Of a stretch of DNA of 64,000 bases, positions 33,267 to 44,513 are shown one piece after another. This stretch comes from Hygrophila difformis (taxonomy: Eukaryota; Streptophyta; Magnoliopsida; Lamiales; Acanthaceae), in the NCBI GenBank assembly GCA_030278955.1, contig JAOANR010000014.1, forward strand, positions 20,338,068 through 20,402,067, read 5' to 3'. Within the stretch, counting starts at the first letter, position 1; each line of letters begins with the position of its first letter. A program made the position numbers and the translations under genes. The notes beneath the pieces were generated by a model. It made no database searches. It was given only the letters and a program-made list of their open reading frames with translations, and was not told the DNA's origin.

Positions 33267-33434
33267 TAATAACTATCTCTTAATAATATTTATTTATGAA
33301 TAATTTTAAAATGCATTTAAGGTAGTAAAGAGTATATATATATTATTGTCATTTTAGAATACAAATAATTGGCTTCTAACAATTTCTTCTTATATACTAG
33401 TAGTATATCCAAAGCAAAGCCAATGCTTGCTTAC

Positions 33435-33939
33435 CAGGTATGGGAATCAGCTTCTGTTCCAGGAGTTGGAAGAAAACCTTATATGAGTGCATATAGGCGG
33501 CAGAAGTTGTCCTAAGCACGACAGTGGGCACCCTCAGCCTACTCGCCACTCCATCCACAAACTTCATCATCGCATCATAGACGATACACGCCACATCTTC
33601 TTCTCCACAACCCTCCTCCTCCTGCTTCTGATGCCGCATCAGCATTTTCACCAAGTGTTCCTCAAAAGGGGCCTCGCAGTTGGCATTCATGGTGGATATC
33701 AAGTTCCGAGTGTTGCCGAAGGACGTGTCGAAACCGTCATCCAATCCATCGGGCAAAGGCACGAAGGTCAGCCTGGGATGGTCCGAAGGATCCGGGGAGT
33801 TGAATTTGGGGTGGGCGACCGTAATGGAAAACCCATTGGAATCGAGGATTGAGGCCAGCTGAAGCATTGGGGTTATGTGGCCCTGCAGGTGGGAGAATGG
33901 GACTAATATCAGGCGTTTTCTGGCCACAGGGTTTTCCAT
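33435..33939 (-). CDS. UGT76-like UDP-glycosyltransferase, exon 1 (N-terminal domain)
   Basis: First exon of a family-1 glycosyltransferase that would transfer a sugar from a UDP-sugar to a small acceptor in the cytosol. It encodes residues 1-168 plus one base. The start ATG is at 33939 (MENPVARKR...). Visible are the N-terminal acceptor-side fold, the catalytic His21 in LQGHITPM and its partner Asp122 in CIVYDAM, both at the positions seen in plant UGTs. FNSPDPSDHP and the overall pattern point to the UGT76 group (hedged). The exon ends at a CCTG|GTAAGC donor (phase 1). It joins exon 2 at 20409, 13 kb away, restoring Glu169 and an unbroken 464-aa protein. Intron position and phase match UGT76-type genes. 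Whether such a long intron is spliced efficiently needs transcript evidence. Confidence 0.85.
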
Positions 33940-34027
33940 TTCTTGATTTCTCCTTGAGCATCAACAAGATTTATTATTGACGGAGTTGGGTTGCCTTTTA
34001 ATTAAGGAGTTGCAGATTCAGAAAAAA

Positions 34028-34490
34028 CATGTGCATCGGGAGGGAAGGTGTTAGTGTGCAGGTGGCTGCACATGCAGCCACCATATGTGTGATGTAGGAG
34101 TTGTGATGTGTGATGTATGTAATGGTGTATTTTGTGTGTTGGGAGACATGTGTTGTGTGATGCCAAAAATGTGATGCTCAGAGAAATATTATGTGATGCG
34201 AGATGCATTTTTTGTGATGTCTGTACATAAAGGCCTTTGAAGGGGTTGTACCGTAACCGGATTGCATCGGGAGCCTAGCTGCCCCCATTTACAAGGGAAG
34301 GGATTGTGTGCAGGTGGCTTCATGTGATGGTCTGAGAGTTGTGTTGTTTGATGGAGGATGAAATTAATTGTGTGTTTTGTGTAATGAGAGAAATATTTTG
34401 TATGATACCAAAAAAATGTGATGGGCGAGATATTTTTGGTGATGTCCATATGTGTTTTATATGATGTCTGCATATACATGCGCTTAAAGT
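34028..34490. repeat. Degenerate two-copy tandem repeat of about 215-230 bp
   Basis: Two successive blocks (about 34028-34240 and 34262-34490) share the same order of landmarks: CATCGGGAG, TGTGCAGGTGGCT, GTTGTGNTGTNTGATG, GTGTGTT, GAGAAATATT and TGTGATGTC(T/C)NTA. They have diverged considerably. The TGTGATG motif recurs many times. Its origin is unknown. Confidence 0.6.
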
Positions 34491-34649
34491 ATTAACACTA
34501 GAAGGGGCACGTTAACTTTTTCGACCCTACAAGTTTCTAAAACATTCAATGGGGCCAAATATTTTTGGACAGTGGGCCTTGTATGTTTCGACGGAAAACA
34601 TTTTAGACAATATGAATCTCATGCTTTTAAGGTAGCATCATTGAATTTA

Positions 34650-35330
34650 CCCAACTGTAAACTCGATCTATAAGACTTTTTTTGGCTTTTAAAATTCGGT
34701 GTATTCAATTTGAATTTTAAAAAGGCTTTAAAACTTTTAAGTGATCTAATATATATTTTAAAAAGTTTAAAAAATATTAACGTATTCAATTTAAAATTTG
34801 AAAAGTCTTAAAAATGTTTAGGTATTCAAAAGTCTATTGACTTTAATTTAAGACTCCATATATAGAACAATCACTGATTTCTCTAAATTCTGTGTGTAGT
34901 CAATACAAACTCAACAAACTCTATGGGGTGTATTCAATCCAGAGTCTTTATAATTTTTTTGGACTTTTAAAGTTGTGGTGTATTCAATTTAGATTTTAAA
35001 AAGTCTTTAAAAATTGTGATGTATTCGATACAAATTTTAAAAAATCTTTAAAAATTTAGGTGTATTCGATACAAATTTGAAAAAGATTTTAAAAATTTTG
35101 AAGCATTCAACAGTACATAAATTTTAAATCTTTATAAATTTTAATGGATTCTCTTAAAAATATAACTAAACAAAATGTTTCTAAACAATCAAAGATTTTT
35201 AAAAATCGGTCAAACTCTAACCAAACTCTACATGGAATCTAAATAAAATCAATCAACTCTACATGAGTCCATGAACTCTCTAAATGCACAAACTTTTTAA
35301 AACTCCTAAAACTCTCAATTGTATATAGTG
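34650..35330. repeat. TGTATTCAAT / TTTAAAAAG repeat block
   Basis: At least five imperfect direct repeats of a 40-45-bp unit (TGTATTCAAT, about 9 nt, then TTTTAAAAAG and CTTTAAAA) run through this block. Similar units occur near 32440 and 52640. It may be the end or subterminal region of an unclassified DNA transposon; I could not find clean inverted ends. Confidence 0.45.
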
Positions 35331-35527
35331 CAAGTAACGTGAAGTCTATTAATTTTAGAAATCCACTACCATGGCTTTCCACGCAGCATGTGATTATGAC
35401 AGGCCAAATTTAATCTATAACGTGCGTGCACGTGGTTCGAGCGTACGGCGTTGCATCCATATTAAATTTAATAAATACTAGTAGTAAGAAATTCGTTTAG
35501 ACTTGATCGAGATAATTACTCTCTTTG

Positions 35528-37966
35528 TGTAACGCCCCAAAAATTTAAAACCAATTTTTATAACGTCATTGTCGTGTTATTCTATTTAAATTGTTGGCCA
35601 ATTAATTTAAATTTAATAACACGAAACCTGGTAATCAGAAAATCCAATAACGATATAATATAAGAGTAACACAGAAACAGAGTTCACATCATAATCGTAG
35701 ATATCCGGCTACAAACCTCATAACAGTAATTTACGATAATACTCCTCATCACCTGTCTCAACATCCAGTACAACAGAGATAACAGTACAACAGAGATAAC
35801 AGATATATGGTTCGCAAACCAAATCCAACATTAAGAATAATCAGGAACAACAGACAAGTCACAGAAAGGTAATATAGCTCCCAAGACAATATTTCAGTCA
35901 CAACATGAAAATGCAGTCCTACTAGATTACTCAGCCCCAAACCCATTACCATGATCATGCTATGCGTCCTCCTCGGGAGTATCTATAAGAAAGACAAAGC
36001 GCAATGTGTCAGTACATAAGTACTGAGCAAGAGTAGAAATAGCTGGGAAATGGGGAACGAGATTAGCACAGTTAAATAACAGTTTATATAATTGCGTAAT
36101 TAAATAAACAAATGAAAACATCACACCGTCCCCATACCGGTACTTCAACCACGTCATACACTGCAAAACAGATAGTGATATGAATGTTGAATGAGATGCA
36201 ATGACCTAAGTGTCTATCTATCCTAAATGCAGCACAGAAGATGTCTAGTGCGTATCATAATACCTTGGCCGATATTCTTCCCCATTAAGGCTCCACCTCA
36301 CCTTAATGGTCAGAAGAGATACCCGTAATGCCCCAGCCGCGAGCACTATATGCATAAAGGGTCAAGTGGACTTACGGAGTGGCATCCCCAAGGATCGAAC
36401 CACATCTAGCGGGTACTGGCCTAGAACATCTTGCTCTCGAAAGCCTACATGCCCAGAACATAGTTCTCGAAAGCATAACAAACAATCATCACAATAAACA
36501 TGCCCATGATAATCAAATAATCAGCTTGCCCAGTTAACACTCGAAAGCATAGACATGATATTTGTATCCTCGAAAGCATAAAGTCACAAATCACAATAAT
36601 GTTAAACACATGCCCAATCTCACGACTCGGAAGCATAAATCACGTATTTCCCATAATCATAATTCACATGCCCAATCCCAAGGTTCGGAAGCATAATAAA
36701 GTAATTCCCAAGTCCAACGACTAAGATTTAGTTTCGTGTTAGCCAAATCCTACATATCGGCTCGCAATTCGGTTACAAGAGTTAGGCTGAAGATCAATAG
36801 GTTTACCTTAGTTTCTAGGGTATAGAAGATTCCACGAGGTCAATACCAACAATCATAATATGAGTACCAACAATTCTTAGACAAGCTATAAACATTTTTC
36901 GAGACATAGGAACGAGCAATAAGCGAGAAAATACGAAAAGGAGCAAAAAATGGAAGAAAACAGCAATTCGGGCACGCATGTGGCACCCTAAGGCGCCACC
37001 AAGGCAAAGTGGTGCCTAAACTGGGCACCTGCAGAGCAGAGGCGCCGCAATGGCGCTTCACCCTGGTTTTGGGCACCGCCAATGCTTTGCGGCGCCTAAA
37101 CTGAACGCCAGCTGGACATCAAACGCTGTTCTGCGATTTTTTGCTATTTTCTTCCAATCTTCCCCACTTTGAGCTAAATCCTACTTTTGACTTGGATTTT
37201 TTGTGCTCCAATACTTCAATGACAGATTCCTCAAGCTTCCCAACACCGACAATTAGCTGCATTGCAAGAATCAAGCTCTGTTCCATCAATAATCCCAATT
37301 TAAATTCAAAAAATAACATGCAAGTAGAAAGGGCTTCAATAGTCCAAATGAATAACCAAACTTCAACAATCAACTTACCCAAGCTTCCTCCATCACCACA
37401 CAAGCTCCAATCCAACACTTAAACCACCAATTCCACGCCAAATCTACAAAAGACCCATCCAACTTTTCATTCCCGCCACCACAAAAAAACCCATCAAAAA
37501 CTAGTTCTAACTTTATAAAAACAAGAATTAAGTGAAGGAAAACACTTATCATATGATATAGGTTGGATTCTCACTTGTTTAGACACTAAAAGCTCCAAAT
37601 CTCCAAGAACTTCAAGAGTTCCAACTAGGGCACAGGAGAGTGATGGGATTTGATGTTGTTTGAGGATGAAATGGGTCCTCAACACCCAAAATCTGATTTT
37701 AAGCACCTAACGGGTCATGGGCCGGGTCTTGGGTAGCGGTCCGGGTCGGACAATGGGCTGCGGGCCAGACTCTTCAATTCTTGGGCCAATCTTTCACTAG
37801 GCCGCACAGCTTGAGCACTTGGTCTCTTATTCTCTTGTAGGTTTGAACCCACTTATTCTTCCACTTAAATACAACACTCACCTACAATAATTCATATAAT
37901 AAATCCTTTGTTAATTAACCATAATTAATTAAATTAATTATGCATTAATTAAATCAGGGTGTTACA
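35528..37966 (-). repeat. Gypsy LTR (3' LTR of a minus-strand element)
   Basis: 2439 bp bounded by TGTAACGCCCC and GGGTGTTACA, i.e. TG...CA on either strand. On the minus strand the sequence just before it reads CCTAAGGGGGAGGGAT, a polypurine tract, so this is the 3' LTR of an element pointing left. It is related in type to the Tekay element (long LTR, TGTAAC ends) but not in sequence. Confidence 0.8.
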
Positions 37967-38215
37967 ATCCCTCCCCCTTAGGATCATTTGTCCTCGAACG
38001 AAAAGTATGGATTAAAGCAAGTTACCTCATTGAATTGGGGCTAGGTCCAATTCAGGATATCGCTCCATCAAGCTATCTTCAGTCTTCCAAGTGGTATCTT
38101 CTACACCGTGTCTACACCAAATTACTTTCACCATCTTGATCACCTTGTTGCGAAGTACTTTTTCTTTGGTATCCAAAATCGCCACAGGGTACTCCTCATA
38201 CTCCAAGCTCTCATC

Positions 38216-38840
38216 CTACTCTACTTCATCCGGTTGGATGATTTTGTCGGGATCGGATACGTACTTCCTCAATTGTGATACATGGAAAACGTTATGCAAG
38301 TTTCCTACCTCGGTTGGCAAATCCAGGCAATAGGTCACCTTCCCGACTTTCTTTATGATCTCATAGGGGCCTATAAATCGGGGACTCAACTTCCCCTTCT
38401 TCCCGAATCTCATCACACCTCTCATCGGGGAGACTCTCAAAAGTACCCAATCGCCAACGGCAATCTCATTGTCCCTCCTTGATAAGTTTGCATAACTCTT
38501 TTGTCGGTCCTGAGTCTCCTTAATTCTGTCTTTGATCACCCCCACCACTTCTGTGGTATGCTCAATAAGTTCAGGACCCGTCTCCACTTGCTCTGAAGGA
38601 TCGTTCCAACATAATGGTGTTCTACACTTCCTCGCGTATAAGGCCTCGAAGGGAGCCATTTCAATACTCGCATGGTAACTATTGTTGTAGAAGAACTCCA
38701 CCAACTGTAAATGCTCTTCCCACGTGCCCTGAAAATCCATCACACAAGCCCTCAGCATATCCTCCAAGGTTCTTATGGTCCTCTCTGTTTGTTCATCTGT
38801 CAGAGGGTGCCATGCGGTATTCATACTAATCATTGTGCGA
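38216..38840 (-). pseudogene. 3' remnant of gypsy pol (integrase C-terminal part)
   Basis: On the minus strand this reads AWHPLTDEQTERTIRTLEDML, then [30 protein letters not shown] and [14 protein letters not shown], matching the integrase end of the intact gypsy protein at about 28440-29000. Everything upstream (gag, protease, RT, RNase H, catalytic D residues) is missing. The fragment stops within a few bases of the CYP pseudogene start. It is the body remnant belonging to the LTR at 35528-37966. The Gly of the usual DGQTERT is Glu here. Confidence 0.85.
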
Positions 38841-38842
38841 TC

Positions 38843-40310
38843 ATGTTGCTTCACTTTGGCAGCCGGCCAGTGATAATTGTGCAATAAGCAGATACAACTA
38901 AAGAGATCATGAAAACGAACGATCTCATCTTTGCGGATAAGCCCAATTCGAGAATTACCAGACGATTGTTTTATGACAGAAAGGACATATCCACTGCGCC
39001 CTATGGCGAGTACTGGAGGAGGATGAAAAGTATGTATATTCTCCAGCTGCTAACTGGGAAGAGGGTGCAGTCTTTTGATTTTATCCAGGAGGAAGAGATG
39101 GAGCTTTTTGTGAAGAAGATTGTTAAGTACAGCTTGTGTCGTTCGCCTGTCAATCTGAGCGAACTGTTTGAGACGTTGACAAATAATGTGATCTGCAGAG
39201 CCGCTTTTGGAGGAAATACAGCGAAGGAAACGATAGGAGAAAGTTCTTGAGCCTTCTCTAGGAAATTATGCTACTGATGGGGAGTACAAACGTGGGGGAG
39301 TTTATTCCTTGCCTTCGGTGGATTGACCATGTTAGAGGATTTAACAGGAGAGTCGTCAAAGTGGCTCACGCTCAATTACTTGGGGGAAATTCTCAGCCGT
39401 TTTTGAATGTAATGAGCCTATCCTCTCTTCAGAGGAAGTCGATGAGTTTTTGGAGAGAGTGATTCAAGAGCACATGTATCCACCAGGTGTTGCAGCTGAG
39501 GTTGAAAATGGAGATAATTTTGTTAGCATTTTACTGGAAATCTACAAAGGCAATAACACGATTGGTGTTTCAATCGATAGAGATGGGATTAAAGCCATTC
39601 TCCTGGTGAGCAAACGATCACTTTCATGCTGTTTTTTTCTTATAGTTTTGCTTCTAGATATTTTAAGGGGTTCTCAAAAAATACCTGCAGAACATGCTTG
39701 TTGGGGGAACCGACACAACTACATCGACGCTAGAATGGACAATGACAGAACTCCAAAGGCACCCCAATGTGCTGAACACTTTGCAATGTGAAGTAAGAAC
39801 AATCCTGAAAGACAGTAATCGGGGCATAACCAACGAAGATCTCAACAAAATGAAATACTTGAAAGATGTGGTGAAGGAAGTTATGCTCTTGCATCCTCCG
39901 ATCCCATTTCTAGCACGAGAAGCACACCAAGATGTCAAGGTTATGGGGTATGATATCGCCGTTGGGACAATGATCATTATTAACACTTGCGCAATCGATA
40001 GAGATCCATCATCTTGGGATGAACCAGAAACATTCAAACCAGAAAGGTTCTTGAATGGTTCGATAGTCTTCAGGGGTCTAGATTTCGAGCTAATCCCATT
40101 CGGAGCCGGGAGAAGGGGCTGTCCAGGGATTGGATTTGGCATGGCTTGTATTGAACTTGCGTTGGCTAATCTTGTGCAGAAGTTTGATTGGGACTTGCCA
40201 GAGGGAACAAAATTGGAGGGCTTGGAACGACACAGAACAACCTGGTATTGTCATTCATATGAAAAATCCTCTTTTCGCTATTCCTTCTGAATGTCGTCTC
40301 AATAAAGATG
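38843..40310 (+). pseudogene. CYP71A-like P450 pseudogene
   Basis: Very similar to the intact P450 at 7347-8962 but broken. The first roughly 70 codons are missing, replaced by gypsy DNA. An in-frame stop follows IIVQ near 38884 (CAATAAGC against CAATCATC), and a base loss near 39216 shifts the frame (GGNTAKE instead of GRKYGEG). A segment of about 65 bp (39362-39425) with a stop interrupts the region before the EEVDEF residues, and a small insertion near 40218 shifts the frame again after LEGL. The intron (about 39609-39690), I-helix GGTDTT, PERF and haem loop [10 protein letters not shown] are still readable; the K-helix is EVML, so the invariant Arg is lost. It cannot make a P450. Confidence 0.93.
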
Positions 40311-40510
40311 GATACTATCCACGAAATATTTATCATCTACTTATATGTAAAACGGCTCGTTTAAGCAAAAAGATATAGGTCTGCATTTTCAGTAATCATT
40401 GTAATAACTAATAAGAGTCGTCAACATTTATTATAATTCATCAGATAAAAAGTATGTACCACTGTACAAAAGGCGTAGGTGCCGGTGTAACTCTACAAAG
40501 ATGATGAGGA

Positions 40511-43500
40511 CTACTTTTCATTCTCAGTAGAGTCCAGCAAAGCTAAGTACTCATGTATAGCTTCGCCTTCTTTCGTAACATCAATATCATAGTCGGAGTA
40601 AGCATCTGCATTTTGTAGCTCCCCGGTAAGTTCATCCTCCATCTCCACATCCCGCTCTTTAAAACTGCTGCCGTCTGATGAATTGCCAGGGCCACTGCTC
40701 TCACCACCCTCTATATTTCCATTGCCAACACCTGTTGTGGGTGGGGCAGTGGGTGGTTCTGCTCCTTCCATGGCTGCATTTGGTGGGGCATTGAGTAGAT
40801 AATTTAGAGCTTCTTCTTCCCTCCCACTAAACATTCGAAGAGCTGTGTCCACTGCTATTGAGAGAACCAATGTTAATGGAACGTGAAAATGAAAAACACA
40901 ATCCAAAGGAAACCCGATCAACCCAAAACAGAATATGATCTTCGTTTTTTGGTTATCAAGGTTACGTATTCTATCATAAGATATTTCAAGCAGTTGGTAT
41001 GAATGGAGATGGTCATGATAGAAAACCTTCGCGTTGCAAAGACGAATGAAAGAAACTTTGAATAAAGATGGCCTGATCCAAGATCTAGCACAACGAAAGC
41101 CAAGCTATCAAAGCATTGGCCAGCATACTGGTAATTGATTCAAGGAATTGATTCAATTCTGCCCTAAGTGGACTCTTTCGAACATTGCTATAGAAATAGA
41201 AAACAGTTCTGCATTTATCTTTGATTTGAAGCATTATTTATAGAGAAAAGAATAAAAACCTATAAGTAGGTTCTGTGGCATTATTAGATGTGGTTGTTTC
41301 CCTTCTTTTCATCGTAATTCAAGACTCCACAAGAATAATCACAGAATGAATGAGCAGACAAAAACAACATAGCAGATTGCTTTACTTGATGGATTGATCG
41401 AAAACTATAAATAGTATGCACCTAATCCTTGGTCAAAACCCATGGATGCAAGATTTCCCCTCGCAGCCATTGTTGCTCTGTGTGATCTTTTCCTTTTTCT
41501 TGATATAACTTCATTCTGCAATTTAGAAAAATTAAGATCCCAAAAAAACATTCAAAGACTAGGCGTGAGCATGTTTGTGTATGAAAAGTAAAAGTGACCT
41601 GTATGACAGTGTTTGTTTCTGGGTTTGTCAAGTCATCCAGAGCCTTTTCGGCATCATTTTCATTTCTTCGAAGTGCTTCTGCAGCTAGATCTTTCTCAAA
41701 CCTATGTATGAATTGAATAATTATCAGCATTATCTCTGAAACTAAAATTACTATGAACGACCATATAAAATACTCAAATGCAAACAGCCTCTGGCCCAAA
41801 TTGCAGGTTTTCCTTATTAATGTCAGAAAAATCAGCTGGAGAGTTCCGCACAATTCTGTGTTCTTTTCTGGGTTCCCTCCCCATGTTTCAGTGTTGGATA
41901 AGATTAAAAAATTTGAAGCTTTCATGACACAGCACATCTTTCCAGTTCCACAATAACATACGTACCCTATCGAGACCAATTCATTCACTTTCTTCAGATC
42001 AACTGCTTTCCTGAGAGGTGTCATTCCATACTGCTTCTGTTCGCTGCAGTCAAATGTTCCATCAATTATTCTATTCTACCCCACACACAACCATCATAAT
42101 CATTAATCAAGACATGATATAGAAAACCAAAATGTTAACCCACAAAATTTCTTGCTGCCTCTGGCGATCCTCCTCCCGTTTTTGTGCCCTTTTTGCCCTC
42201 TCCTCAACAAGAAAATCTACAGCACCACCAACATCCAAGTTGTTCATGCGAAGGGCCCTCTTTGCTTCACGCTCTTTATAACCCATGCTCATTAACAAGG
42301 ACAGGACATCATCAGGAACTTGAAGCTGTAGACAGAAATGTAAAGCTTAAGGAACAAGAATTGGTAGTTAGGTCATGGGTGTAACCAGTAAGAATGCAAA
42401 AACATTCGTGCAAAATAGTGTGGGTTTGCGGGAAGGGGATGTAGATTTTGAGTGCACAACAGATAAAAAATGAGTTCACCAAATGAGATCGTAACCACCT
42501 GAGAAAAGTAAAAACATCTACAAGAAAGGGAAAAATTAAACATTCTAAGAATCCAAATGGGTAGATATTTGGACCAGTTTTGCCAAACGATGAGAACTGA
42601 AATTGGACAGGAAGAACTAAACTATTTCTTGGAAGGTAACACAGCAAAGGAGTTATGACATACAATAACATGTTGGCAGAGTGGTTGCCGTCTATGCGCT
42701 CATCAATTTCTTTAGAGCCCTTATGCGGCACCTAGTGACACTGTCTTCAACCATAAAGGGTCATAGTTTGTGACTGGTCACAAAATACAATCCTCAGTTC
42801 AAATAATAATTCCACAACATACATTTGAATTCGTTTCAAGTGAAGCAGCTTATATGCAAATCATTCGGGTTCTGTAAAATATTGCCCGACTTATCATTAA
42901 CACAATGAGTAGTTGAGTTTCTCTCTTTTGTCTTGAACTATCATTCAATTTACATTGACCCAATTTAGTCAATCTTTGGAGGTCGAATGAAGATGTGATT
43001 TTAGAGGTAAATTTCACTTTGGAAGAAATATGAAAAGTGGCCTTGCCATTCGGAATTCTGTCACTTAGACCTAGGGTTTTAGATGATATTAAAATAGCAA
43101 AACAATAAACAACATGATTCAAATTATACCCATATTATTACATGATGATACTAGACATTCGAATTTGAGAAACATAAACAGATTCAAAGAAAAAGACAAA
43201 TCGGATAGAATCCTTGGCGCTCAACCGCCTTTATGTTTATGCTGGGGACTTTATTGCTCAAAAAGGGATCTTAGATAATAGAGCTATTCGTACTTTACTT
43301 GCATAATACATAATTGACAAACATAAACAATTTAAACAACCATCTAGGAAGCAAAGGGCATCAATCACTTCAGTTCATCAAATCCAGGGGGAGTTCCATG
43401 AAACATTACTTTCATTGAGACTAAACTAAAATAATTACATGCATAACTGCAGCACATCACAGACAAAGAAAAATAGAATAGGCTAATAAATACCTGGTAG

Positions 43501-44482
43501 TATTTAACTTGAGCAGATGTCAAGGCATCCTTAGACTTTTTCAACTGACCGCTATGATATGCAACCACAGCTTCTAAAAGCTCCATTCTCAAATGTCTAA
43601 ATATGGATAACAGAAACATAAGCATAAATAATGGACCAAGGCTCGGTGATGGCAAGAAATAATAAGAATCTTCGACTCACAAAGCTAGCTCAGGATATCG
43701 ACCACCTTGGAGAATCCTCAGGCGAGTGGATTCCTTTCCATGAGATCGCTCAATACCTTCCCTAGCTTTGGCAAGTCGAACACCTGCTACTGACAGCCAA
43801 GTGATATCACGGAGCATAAAATAGCACCAGACCATGTCTATTTGAAGAATCGATACATTATCAACCATCTGCGAACCCAACAGCATAGCAACAAGCACAA
43901 CAGAATATAAGCAAAGTGAAAATAGACCACTGTCCCAATTTGAGAGAAGGCATTAATAATTAACAGAAAAGCTCTCTTCAATTGGACATAATTCATTCTA
44001 ACCCGAGATAGTAATGAATCCTTGAGAGATGGGGGGTAAAGATTGTAATTAATGAAATATATTTGGCATTCCTAGAAACTGAAATTTCTGAGATACACAA
44101 TATAAAACCTTATAAATGAAAAATGTAAAATGTGTGGAAACCATGAAAAAAATATAAAATTTGATATAGATGCATATTGAAAGCGATCCACACATTGGTA
44201 AAAGACTCAAACACTGGAGTGCTTCATTAGATATATAATGCATCTCAGGTGCCATCTGCCTTCCTGGGCTCTTTATCCCTATGTCTCATCCACATGAAAA
44301 GGATAGATTAATATATTTATGTTAGAGTCTAATGTAAAAGCATGGGCTTTGTTTATTTTCTGAATCTTTTGGATAAACATGTTCAAGAATTCGAAGGCCT
44401 GGCATACTGCAATATGTGAATGATCAAAATTCTGGTATTACACTTTGGAGAGAATAAATGAGAAGGCAGCTTAGTCCCCCCC

Positions 44483-44513
<31 letters not shown>

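Larger units (their letters stand above)
20410..33434 (-). other. 13-kb UGT intron packed with nested transposons
   Basis: A GTAAGC donor at 33434 and a GGACAG acceptor at 20410 bound a 13,025-bp intron. About 12.2 kb is a CACTA-like element (20800-32983) containing a gypsy element (20888-32063). A Stowaway MITE (33089-33266) lies near the donor. Without the CACTA insertion the intron would be roughly 0.84 kb. The remaining sequence (20410-20796 and 32987-33434) is AT-rich with no coding signal. Confidence 0.85.
33940..35527. other. UGT upstream region with degenerate repeats
   Basis: The first few hundred bases should hold the UGT promoter (minus strand). From about 34028 to 34490 lies a two-copy degenerate tandem repeat. 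About 34650-35330 is AT-rich with recurrent TGTATTCAAT/TTTAAAAAG motifs. I see no coding exon. Confidence 0.55.
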
